From NCBI GenBank assembly GCA_029243605.1, contig JAQWRT010000007.1, forward strand, positions 1-33,288: a DNA stretch of 33,288 bases, written 5' to 3'. Of the stretch, positions 24,020-31,897 are shown in pieces. Position 1 is the stretch's first letter. The number at the start of each line of letters is the position of its first letter. This DNA is from Myxococcota bacterium. GTDB lineage: Bacteria; Myxococcota_A; UBA9160; UBA4427. The notes beneath the pieces are model-generated. The model searched no databases, was not told the DNA's origin, and saw only the letters and a list, made by a program, of their open reading frames with translations. The translations under genes were made by a program, and so were the position numbers.

Positions 24020-25993
24020 TTAGGCGCCTCCCTGGAGTTCGACGAAATTTCGGTACGCGCCTTGGGGCAGGGCGAGTAGCGCCTCGTGGCTGCCTTGCTC
24101 CCGGATCTCCCCGTCCTCGATGAAGAGGATCTCGTCGGCGGTCCGAACTGTGGACAGACGGTGAGCGATGATGATCACGATGCGATCCTGGCTGAGGTCG
24201 CGAAGGGTCGCGACGAAGCGGGCCTCGGTTTCCGGGTCCAGGGCGGAGGTGGGTTCGTCGAGGATCAGAATCCGGGCGTCGCGCACCAGCGCCCGGGCGA
24301 GGGAGAGGCGCTGCCTCTGTCCCACGGAGAGCTTGCCTCCTGCCCTACCCAGGGGGGTGGCATAGCCCTGGGGTAGTTTCTCGATGAATTCCGCCGCGCC
24401 AGCCCGGCGGGCGGCCTCACGCACTGCGGCATCGCTGGCGTCGCTCTTGCCCAGGCGGATATTTTCCTCGATGGTGGCGTCGAAGAGGACGGTTTCCTGG
24501 AACACGAAGGCGATCTGATCCCGGAGCGAGCCCAGGCGAACCGAGGCGATGTCCTGGCCGTCGATGCGGACTCGCCCGCGCTGGGGAGAAACGAAGCGCG
24601 GGAGCAGGTAGGCCAGGGTGGTCTTGCCCGCGCCGGCGGGTCCCACGAGGGCAATCATCTGGCCGATATGCGCCTTCAGGCTGAGGTCGCGCAGCACGGG
24701 AGTTCCGTCGGGGTAGCGGAATTCGACATTCTGAACCTCGACGCCCTGCTGGAGAATGGGGAGTTCGACACCCCCCGGACCATCGGTTTCTCCGGGCAGA
24801 TCCATCAGGAAGAAGACCCGGTTGAGCCCAGCCGCCGAGGCCTGCACCCGGTACCAAAGGGCCCCCAGCATTTGGGACGAGGCCATGATCTGAAAGAAGT
24901 AGGTGATCAGAAGGCCGAAATCGCCGCGACTCAGTTCCCCGGCGATCACGCCATCGATGGCCACGAAATAGGCGTAGCCCCCCACGGCGAGGCTGGGGAG
25001 CCCGGCGATGAGCACCGTGTAGATGCCGATACGAAAAACATCACGGTAGCGGCTGAACGATTGCCAGCTGTCCCGCTCGTAGCGGTCTCGTTGTCGCTCT
25101 TCTCCGCCCAGACTCTGGACCGCAAGAATATTGCTCATCCCCTCCTCGGCGGTGGCGGTGGCCGTGGCCCCGGCCTGGCGGCTCCGCCCGCTCATACGCC
25201 GGGCCGCGCCGGCCAAGGGGAGGCTCGAGAGGAGGGCGATGGGAAGGAAGGCCAGGGCCGAGTACACCAGGCTCGGGTGATCACCGTAGAGCGCTCCGAG
25301 GATCGTCACCGTGAGCAGGATATGAATGGGTGCCGCGATGGGCGTGAGGAGCATTCTGTAGCAGGCGTCAGTGATCGAGGGCGTGTCATACATGACGCGG
25401 TAAACCGCATCGCCGATTCGCTCATCGTCGAAGGCGGTCATGGGCAGGGTTTGAATTCGATCAAAGAGTCGCGTGCGATAGTGGTGGTTGAGTGCTTGGG
25501 TCAGCCGCATGGTCCAGCGAAAATCGAAGAGCCCGAGAAGGCCGCCGGTCAAACTGAAGCCCGCGTTGGCTTCGTTCTCGGTTCGGCTGGCAGTGTCATA
25601 ACCACTGGCGAGATAACTCTCGGCGGTTTCGCCCTCGCTTCCCGAAGTTCCGAAGGCTCCGATCAGGATGAAGAGCGTGGTCTGGAAAGCAATGACGACA
25701 AAGAGCAACTCCGAGGGGGAATAGGCTGCCAGGGCGTTGAGGAGGGGAGCCACGAGTTCGGGGTAGGGTCGAATGGGCTCATCGATGGGGTGCCCCTCGA
25801 TGACGTTGTCGATAATGATTTTGACCGGCCAGGGAAGCATCAGCATCGGGAGTAGGCTGAGAAGAAGGAGGCCCACCTTGACCATAAACTGGCCCCGGAA
25901 GGGCTCGATAAAGCGCAGGGCGCGGCCGATGACGCGCAGGGTCTGCCCGCTGTCGAGATCGGCGTTTTCCTGGTGAGGGGAGGGAGTCGTCAA
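24020..25993 (-). CDS. ABC exporter subunit B (fused permease and ATPase)
   Basis: Half-transporter of 657 aa with a type IV exporter membrane domain (about 30-390; six helices expected) and a C-terminal ATPase. The ATPase has Walker A GPAGAGKTT (about 450), signature LSVGQRQRLSLARAL and Walker B ILILDEPTSALD with the catalytic Glu present. IGDAVYR and RTRLFDRIQTLPMTAFDD are coupling-region motifs of lipid, peptide and drug exporters. The start is TTG 25993, overlapping the upstream gene's stop as TTGA, with GGGAGG nine bases upstream. The substrate is unknown. With the partner gene it should form a heterodimer; both sites look catalytically competent. Confidence 0.9.
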   Translation of the reverse strand: MTTPSPHQENADLDSGQTLRVIGRALRFIEPFRGQFMVKVGLLLLSLLPMLMLPWPVKIIIDNVIEGHPIDEPIRPYPELVAPLLNALAAYSPSELLFVVIAFQTTLFILIGAFGTSGSEGETAESYLASGYDTASRTENEANAGFSLTGGLLGLFDFRWTMRLTQALNHHYRTRLFDRIQTLPMTAFDDERIGDAVYRVMYDTPSITDACYRMLLTPIAAPIHILLTVTILGALYGDHPSLVYSALAFLPIALLSSLPLAGAARRMSGRSRQAGATATATAEEGMSNILAVQSLGGEERQRDRYERDSWQSFSRYRDVFRIGIYTVLIAGLPSLAVGGYAYFVAIDGVIAGELSRGDFGLLITYFFQIMASSQMLGALWYRVQASAAGLNRVFFLMDLPGETDGPGGVELPILQQGVEVQNVEFRYPDGTPVLRDLSLKAHIGQMIALVGPAGAGKTTLAYLLPRFVSPQRGRVRIDGQDIASVRLGSLRDQIAFVFQETVLFDATIEENIRLGKSDASDAAVREAARRAGAAEFIEKLPQGYATPLGRAGGKLSVGQRQRLSLARALVRDARILILDEPTSALDPETEARFVATLRDLSQDRIVIIIAHRLSTVRTADEILFIEDGEIREQGSHEALLALPQGAYRNFVELQGGA

Positions 25994-27927
25994 GGCGCTG
26001 CGCCTCCCTCTGCTTCGACCAATGCCCGATACGCGCCGTCGGATCGAGCCATCAACTCTTCGTGGGAGCCGATTTCGGCGAGGGTGCCGCCGCCCAGAAA
26101 AGCGACCTGATCGGCTCTCCGGACGGTGGATAGACGGTGGGTAATGATGAAAATCGCCCGGTTACGCCCCCATTCGGCCAGGTTTTGAAGGACTCGTTGT
26201 TCGGTTACGGCGTCCAGGGCGGCGGTGGGTTCGTCGAGAATCAGGATGGGGGTATCTTTTATAATGGCCCGGGCAATGGAAAGACGCTGGCGCTGGCCGG
26301 TGGAGAGCTTGGATCCCCTTTCCCCGAGGAGAGTGTCATAGCCACCTGGAAGATCTTCGATGAACCCATCCGCAGCGGCGATTCGCGCCGCTTCTTGTAT
26401 GGCAGAGTCGCTGGCGTCCGGCTCTGCGAAGCGAATATTTTCGCGAATCGTGTTGCCGAAGAGAATATTTTCTTGAAGGGCGATGGAAACGTGCTCGCGC
26501 AGGCTGGCGGTCTGAATTGTCTTCAGGTCGATTCCGTCAATTTCGACTCGGCCTGAGCTTGGGTCGAAGAGTCGGAGTAGAAGCGCCATGAGGGTGCTCT
26601 TTCCCGAACCCGTGGGTCCCACAATCGCCGTAATGGTGCCGATCTGGGCGGACAGGTTGACACCCTCAAAAACCGGTCGGTCAGTTCGATAGCGAAAACT
26701 CACGTTCTGGAAGGAGATCTCGCGCTGAACGCCGCTGAGGGCGATGGCATCCGGGTCATCGAGGATTTCGGGTTCATGGTCCATGACCTCGAAGACTCGG
26801 TCGAGACCGATGGCGATATCCTGAGCTCTACCCCAGGTCCGAAAGAGGTCCTTGAGTGATTCCACCGAGCCACCCAGGCGTGCTTTGAAGTAGTTGTAGA
26901 GTCCCAGATTCCAGAGGGTGAAGCCCAGGGCGGTCGCGGCTAGTTCGGTCTTTTTCATCACTTCGATGGTTCCGAGTGCCGTGATGAAGAGTGCGAAGCT
27001 TCCGAAGGTCCAGAACATGGTCATGCCAAAGACGGCGTAAAGGTTGCGGGCCTGGAAGGCGGTGGCGAAGGCACGGTGGCTTGCACCTTCGAAGGCGGCC
27101 TGCTCGATGGGTTCGGCGCCATAGGCTTTGATGACTTTGATCCCGGCCAGAGTTTCTTGGATTCGCCCAGTAAGAGCAGCATTCGTCTCACGTGCGCTCC
27201 GGAAGCGCGTACGCATGCGCTGGGAGAACCACCACCCCAGCGCGAGACTTGGGACCAGGACCCCGAGAAGCACTAGGCCAAGCATCGGCGCGAATAGGCC
27301 GATGATGACCACGGAGTACAGGAATTGGGGAATCGCCGTAAAGGGAGTGAGGATCAGGACCTGGACTAATTGGGTCACCATGGCGCTGTCCTGGGTGAGT
27401 CGGTAAACGGCATCACCCACAGCGACTTCAGCATGAAATCGGAGCGAAAGGCTCTGGAAATGAGAGAGCAGGTCTACTCTCAATTTTTGATTGACCCGCT
27501 GAAGAATCCAGATCTGGTAGTAGTAGAGACCGATAAAGGGTGGGGCGAGAAGCGCGCTGAGCAGCACGCTCCAGAGAATCAGCTTTTCCGCGACTTCTCT
27601 GCGAAGTTCGGCGTCGAAGCCCGCGCTACTGGTGGCCGCTTCGATGGGTACGCGAAAGAACCATGCCTCGATTTCGAGCATGGGGTTGCCCTGAAGGACC
27701 CGTGTCCAGAGCGTGTCGACGAAGAGCAGCCCAATGGGCAGGAGCAGAAGGCTTAGGCCCGAGAAACCCGCGAAGAGAAGAAGGACGTGCCGCCGCACGG
27801 GCCTGAGCAGGTGGAGGCAGCGCAACCCGATCTGCAGGATCAGGCGCAGATGCAAGCGGTCGTGCCGGCTTCCGTCGCCCAGGCGACTCAGCCCCTGGAG
27901 ATCCTTGTCCTGGGAGGTACTTGTCAT
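25990..27927 (-). CDS. ABC exporter subunit A (fused permease and ATPase)
   Basis: Half-transporter of 645 aa, first gene of the pair. The membrane domain (about 55-370) has FHAEVAVGDAVYRLTQD, matching the same region of the partner. The ATPase has Walker A GPTGSGKST (about 440), signature LSTGQRQRLSIARAI and Walker B ILILDEPTAALD with the catalytic Glu, then HRLSTVRRADQV with the switch His. Both ATPase halves keep consensus residues, unlike degenerate-site heterodimers. The N-terminal stretch of about 50 residues is basic and Leu-rich. Start at ATG 27927 has no clear Shine-Dalgarno site. The 334 bases upstream are divergent to the aldo/keto reductase gene. Confidence 0.9.
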   Translation of the reverse strand: MTSTSQDKDLQGLSRLGDGSRHDRLHLRLILQIGLRCLHLLRPVRRHVLLLFAGFSGLSLLLLPIGLLFVDTLWTRVLQGNPMLEIEAWFFRVPIEAATSSAGFDAELRREVAEKLILWSVLLSALLAPPFIGLYYYQIWILQRVNQKLRVDLLSHFQSLSLRFHAEVAVGDAVYRLTQDSAMVTQLVQVLILTPFTAIPQFLYSVVIIGLFAPMLGLVLLGVLVPSLALGWWFSQRMRTRFRSARETNAALTGRIQETLAGIKVIKAYGAEPIEQAAFEGASHRAFATAFQARNLYAVFGMTMFWTFGSFALFITALGTIEVMKKTELAATALGFTLWNLGLYNYFKARLGGSVESLKDLFRTWGRAQDIAIGLDRVFEVMDHEPEILDDPDAIALSGVQREISFQNVSFRYRTDRPVFEGVNLSAQIGTITAIVGPTGSGKSTLMALLLRLFDPSSGRVEIDGIDLKTIQTASLREHVSIALQENILFGNTIRENIRFAEPDASDSAIQEAARIAAADGFIEDLPGGYDTLLGERGSKLSTGQRQRLSIARAIIKDTPILILDEPTAALDAVTEQRVLQNLAEWGRNRAIFIITHRLSTVRRADQVAFLGGGTLAEIGSHEELMARSDGAYRALVEAEGGAAP

Positions 27928-28261
27928 GCTTTAGATAGGTTTCGTCTTCTCAGTCACAGGACAGAGGCTCGCCTTCTCGCACCTGCGTTGTGATTGCGGG
28001 AGTCCGAAGCATCGCTCAGGGGGGCTGCCCTGGGAAGCGGGCGGGCCTGATTGGCTTGCCGGACTCTTGGCTCACGCCGAGAGGAGAGCCTCTAGTATAG
28101 ATTTTGATCCAGGAAGCCCAGTCCGTCGGAATTCCCGTGGCTGAGGGTAGGGCTCCTCTTTCTCCGCCTGGGGTTTCGGCTAGCGTAGAGAGGCCATAGG
28201 ATATCGGGTGAAGCGTTGAGAGCCTTGGCAACCCGAATTCAGTTCAAAAGGAAGAAAGTCG
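27928..28261. promoter_or_regulatory. Divergent intergenic region between ABC operon and aldo/keto reductase
   Basis: These 334 bases hold no gene I can support; a 71-codon minus-strand frame (28016-28231) has no family resemblance or ribosome site. The region must contain both promoters. The ribosome site AAAAGGA (about 28246-28252) belongs to the aldo/keto reductase. TATAGAT near 28095 could be a -10 box, without a partner. Confidence 0.5.
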
Positions 28262-29296
28262 ATGTCGCAGGTGACCAGAACAAGCCGTCGGAATTTTCTC
28301 CAGAGTGCTGCTGCCTTTGCGCTTGCCGGGCGCAGCTTCCTGCGTTCGGGAGATGCTCGAGCAGCCCTCGCCGAAGCTCGGGCCCACGAGGCGCCGACAC
28401 TTCCGAAGATGACCTATCGAAAACTCGGCAAGACGGATTTCTTGGGCAGTCGCTTGATTTTTGGCTGTGGCGCAGCGCTTTCGGGGGATCCCAGGGATGA
28501 ATTGCTCGATCGGGCCTTCGACGCCGGGGTCAACGTATTCGATGTGGGAACCCGGCGGTACTACGACAATGCGGAGGCCAACCTTCGGCCCTTCCTCGGT
28601 AAGCACCGGGAGCAGGTTTTTCTGATCTCCAAAGCCAGTGTCTACCTGGATATTGAGCCGAATGCCGAGGTGACTCTCGCTCAGGCCCGTCAGGGAGCCC
28701 GGACATGGTCGATGCTTCTTGACGAGAGTCTGGGGGATCTGGGTGTGGACCATGTCGATGCGTACTACCTCATGGGCGCGAATAATCCGTCGGTGATTCG
28801 CAACGACGAGATTTACGAGGCATTCTTGAAGGCGAAAAAGGCGGGCAAGACATCGCATTGGGGGTTGAGTACCCATGAGAACGCCCAGAATGTCCTGCTC
28901 GCCGCGGCCGGGACGGGTCGCTTTGCTCTGGCCCAGATCGCGATTACGCCGGCGGGCTGGTACAGCTGGAGCGATCGGAATATCGAACCCGATTCGCCCG
29001 ACATGGTGGCTTTGCAGCCCGTCCTCAAGCAGGCAAGAGACGCCGGTATCGGCCTCATCGGCATGAAAGCCGGTCGTTTTCTTGCGGGTCGGAAATGGTT
29101 GGGTTGGGGAAACCCCGACGCCTTCGACAATCACTACGACGCGAAGTTGATGAAATCCGGCCTCAGTTCATTCCAGCGGAGCTACGCGTATGTCCTGGAG
29201 CACGGCCTCGACGCTGTCAACGCTGACATGCAATCCTTGACTCATCTCGATGAGAATTTTGTAGCAGCAGCTACGGCCCAGGAATATTTCGCCTGA
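28262..29296 (+). CDS. Tat-exported aldo/keto reductase-like protein, catalytic His replaced by Met
   Basis: Predicted TIM-barrel oxidoreductase-like protein of 344 aa. The Tat signal is SRRNFLQ (8-14), followed by a hydrophobic stretch and AxA-type end near residue 35, so a folded, perhaps cofactor-loaded, protein is exported. The AKR barrel starts about residue 50 (MTYRKLGKTDF). Of the usual Asp-Tyr-Lys-His tetrad, D94, Y100 or Y101 and K124 can be seen, but the His position reads YYLMGANNP with M171. The enzyme may have weakened or changed activity. NADPH in the periplasm is not expected, which fits a changed role. ATG 28262 has AAGGA nine bases upstream. Its stop lies 12 bases from the stop of the convergent gene. 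Confidence 0.85.
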   Translation: MSQVTRTSRRNFLQSAAAFALAGRSFLRSGDARAALAEARAHEAPTLPKMTYRKLGKTDFLGSRLIFGCGAALSGDPRDELLDRAFDAGVNVFDVGTRRYYDNAEANLRPFLGKHREQVFLISKASVYLDIEPNAEVTLAQARQGARTWSMLLDESLGDLGVDHVDAYYLMGANNPSVIRNDEIYEAFLKAKKAGKTSHWGLSTHENAQNVLLAAAGTGRFALAQIAITPAGWYSWSDRNIEPDSPDMVALQPVLKQARDAGIGLIGMKAGRFLAGRKWLGWGNPDAFDNHYDAKLMKSGLSSFQRSYAYVLEHGLDAVNADMQSLTHLDENFVAAATAQEYFA

Positions 29297-29308
29297 CCTT
29301 CACGGGAC

Positions 29309-31822
29309 TTATTGAGCGCGGGCGCGTTTCCAATCTTCCTCGCTGAGGGCCTTCTCGAGGGGCGGTGGTCTTTTCTGGAATCCGTTGATGCGCTTCTCGA
29401 TAAGGTCGAGAGGCCTGGCGCCCCCGCTCTTGATATAGGGCATGATCGAGACCCTCTTATCACGGTAGAAAATGCCGCGATCAGTCAGCCATTTGACTGA
29501 GCCGCGCCACGCGGGCGGTTTTTGGCCATAAACTCGGAGGCCAAAGCCGAACCCTGATCCGGCGAACCGAGGTGCTGTGAAGTCGACGACAGTCTGGTCC
29601 TCTGTGACCGGCGTCACGCCATCGACAAATTCTCGATAGGCCTCGTCGTCGAAGATGAAGAACGAGAGCAGGTGCTCTGGGCCGTAGATCGGAATTCTCT
29701 TTAGGTCCTGGAAAATATGGGGTCGTTTCATCTTAGCCAGGAGCTTGTCCATATCGATCTCTAGGGGCTCTGTGTGGCCGATGAGCAGAATCGGGCCGTT
29801 GGCGAGTTGTTGCCAGGCAGTGACATAAGGGAATGCGTCTGAAAGAGCCCGGAAGAACATGGCTTCGTCCTCTACCGGAAGCTGGCCGACCATGAGCCAC
29901 TGGATGAGCATGCCGCCGGGTGCCAGTGTCTTCGCAGCATCCTGGTAGAACTCCTTTGTATAGATATTGACGACTCCGGCTGTGAAAATTTCCGGGGGCT
30001 CCAGAAGGATGACATCGTATTTCTGTTCCGTCGCCAGAACGAAAGTTCGCCCATCTTCGATATGCGTTCGAACTTTGGGGTCAGCCAGCACGTCATCGTT
30101 CGTCCAGAAGTAGGGCGCAGCGAGGATCGCGTTCGGAGAAAGTTCAACATTGTCGACGAGGTCGACGGTCGGGTAGCTGGCTACGGCGGCGAGGCTATTG
30201 CCTACCCCGAAACATATATGGAGTATGCGACTGGGCTCTCCCGAATGAAGGAGCATTGGGAGGTGGGCGAAATAGAAGTTCCACGGGACTGTGTTGGTGC
30301 CCGCAGTTCCGCGCTGGTCGTCGTAGACGATGGTTCGCTGCTTCTTAGGCCCATATTCAATGACGCCTACAGTGTCAGTGGACCCCTCGTGGTAGAAGAC
30401 GAGATCCTGATCCGGGGATTTGAAGGTGCTGGTGAAAAGATCCTGAGGCACGAGGATGATGGCACCCACCAGAGAAAGAGCAGTAACGGAGCAGACAGCC
30501 AGGCGATTGATTGGCCGGTGGGTTCCCGCGACCCCGAGCGCGCCCGCCATGATAAAATTAACAGCCACTAGAAAGACGATGCTTCCCTGCATACCGAGGG
30601 CTGGAATGAGGAGAAAAGAAGCCGCGAGAGAGCCCAGGATCGATCCCGAGGTGTTCACCGCGTAAACTCGTCCAAGGCCGAACCCGAGGCGGCTGACTCC
30701 CTGGGTGCATATATCGGTAGCCAGGGGGAGCGTCGCTCCGAGAAAGAGCGTGGGGAGAAAGAGAATCAGGGCGGAGCGCAAGAACATGGTACCGATTGAC
30801 TGACCAAAGCTTGTAATCTCGAGGCTGCCCGTCAGGTCGGCGGAGACATTAGACAGGTCTCGAAAGAAAAAGCTCGATAGCAGGAAGCCGATTCCGACAC
30901 ATAGTTGGAGCGCTGCAAAGAGTAAGACGGGCCTGCGGACTCGTGTAAGCCACGCGCTGTAGATAGCGCTGCCCAGGGCGATTCCGGTGAGGAATGTCGC
31001 GAGCATAGTCGTGAAGGCATAGGTCGAGTTGTAGAGGTACCGGGTGAGGGCGCGGGTCCACAGGACCTCGTACGCCAACGAGGCGAAGCCTGAGAGGCCA
31101 ATGCATCCCAGAACAAGCCAGACGGCGATCGGTGAAATTTCGCGCCGGTCGACGAGGGCTTGTTCTTTTGGCTCGTCATCAGGCTCTTCTGGCGGGGTCT
31201 CACTGGTCTCATATTTTTTCCTGGATAGCCAACCCGCGGCACCGGCCACAGAAAAGTTGATGAAAACTGCAACTAAATTGGTTTTTGCGAGGCCCAGGTT
31301 TTCGATCAGAAAGAAGCCAGCGAGAAGTGTTCCAAGGGTCGCCCCGAGCGTGTTTAGGAAATACAAGACGCCCGCACTCCGACCCACCTCGGATCGGTTG
31401 CGAACGAAAAAGCGCACCAGAATAGGGAAGGTGCCGCCCATCAGAATAGTCGGGGGTAGCAGCAGAATCGCTGCGAGTGCTGCGCGGGCTAGGGCGAATT
31501 GAAGAGGTGGGAACTGGAGTTGGTGTAGCTCCACGAAGAGAAAGCGCATCAGCTCGAAAAGCGATGGGATTGCTAGAGCGTAGAGCCCAATCAATAACTC
31601 GAGTACGGCGTAGGCACGTAGAGGATTGCCTGCCCGGTCTATCCATCTCCCGAAGTAGAAACTGCCTATTGCGAGGCCCGCCATGAAGGTTGCTAGGACG
31701 GTGGAGACGGCATAAGTAGAGACGCCGAAGCTCAGCGAAAGCCAACGCATCCAGACGACTTCGTAAACGAGAGCAGCGACCCCGGATACGAGGAATATGG
31801 AGAGAATCAGTCGACGAATCAT
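29309..31822 (-). CDS. Fused MFS-like membrane domain and spermidine synthase-like domain protein
   Basis: Membrane protein of about 837 aa. The first 470 or so residues hold two homologous halves, each starting with a similar motif (SGVAALVYEVVWMRWLSL and SGFASLAYEVLWTRALTR) and ending near a GGTFPI/GATLPL motif; helices total about 13-14. The rest is a Rossmann methyltransferase-type domain like spermidine synthase: LHICFGVGNSLAA (motif I), VDNVELSP, and EDGRTF. The catalytic Asp-rich motif (DxxDP) appears as LLEPP, so aminopropyl transfer is doubtful. ATG 31822 begins MIRRLILSIF; the frame is open to ATG 31882 without a ribosome site. Fused proteins like this are common but their role is unclear. 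It lies 75 bases after the TonB receptor, same strand. Confidence 0.85.
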   Translation of the reverse strand: MIRRLILSIFLVSGVAALVYEVVWMRWLSLSFGVSTYAVSTVLATFMAGLAIGSFYFGRWIDRAGNPLRAYAVLELLIGLYALAIPSLFELMRFLFVELHQLQFPPLQFALARAALAAILLLPPTILMGGTFPILVRFFVRNRSEVGRSAGVLYFLNTLGATLGTLLAGFFLIENLGLAKTNLVAVFINFSVAGAAGWLSRKKYETSETPPEEPDDEPKEQALVDRREISPIAVWLVLGCIGLSGFASLAYEVLWTRALTRYLYNSTYAFTTMLATFLTGIALGSAIYSAWLTRVRRPVLLFAALQLCVGIGFLLSSFFFRDLSNVSADLTGSLEITSFGQSIGTMFLRSALILFLPTLFLGATLPLATDICTQGVSRLGFGLGRVYAVNTSGSILGSLAASFLLIPALGMQGSIVFLVAVNFIMAGALGVAGTHRPINRLAVCSVTALSLVGAIILVPQDLFTSTFKSPDQDLVFYHEGSTDTVGVIEYGPKKQRTIVYDDQRGTAGTNTVPWNFYFAHLPMLLHSGEPSRILHICFGVGNSLAAVASYPTVDLVDNVELSPNAILAAPYFWTNDDVLADPKVRTHIEDGRTFVLATEQKYDVILLEPPEIFTAGVVNIYTKEFYQDAAKTLAPGGMLIQWLMVGQLPVEDEAMFFRALSDAFPYVTAWQQLANGPILLIGHTEPLEIDMDKLLAKMKRPHIFQDLKRIPIYGPEHLLSFFIFDDEAYREFVDGVTPVTEDQTVVDFTAPRFAGSGFGFGLRVYGQKPPAWRGSVKWLTDRGIFYRDKRVSIMPYIKSGGARPLDLIEKRINGFQKRPPPLEKALSEEDWKRARAQ

Positions 31823-31897
31823 CGGGCCCACTCTAACACAGTAGGCAGCCGGAGATGGGATTAAGGCGGACCCAAGAACCATTGTGTTTTCGCGAGG

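Noticed and set aside
24668..25855. Plus-strand open frame (395 codons)
   Set aside because: Antisense to an ABC exporter gene with intact Walker motifs.
28016..28231. Minus-strand 71-codon frame between ABC operon and aldo/keto reductase
   Set aside because: No ribosome site, Pro-rich random composition, no family resemblance.
28244..29134. Minus-strand open frame (296 codons)
   Set aside because: Antisense to the aldo/keto reductase gene.
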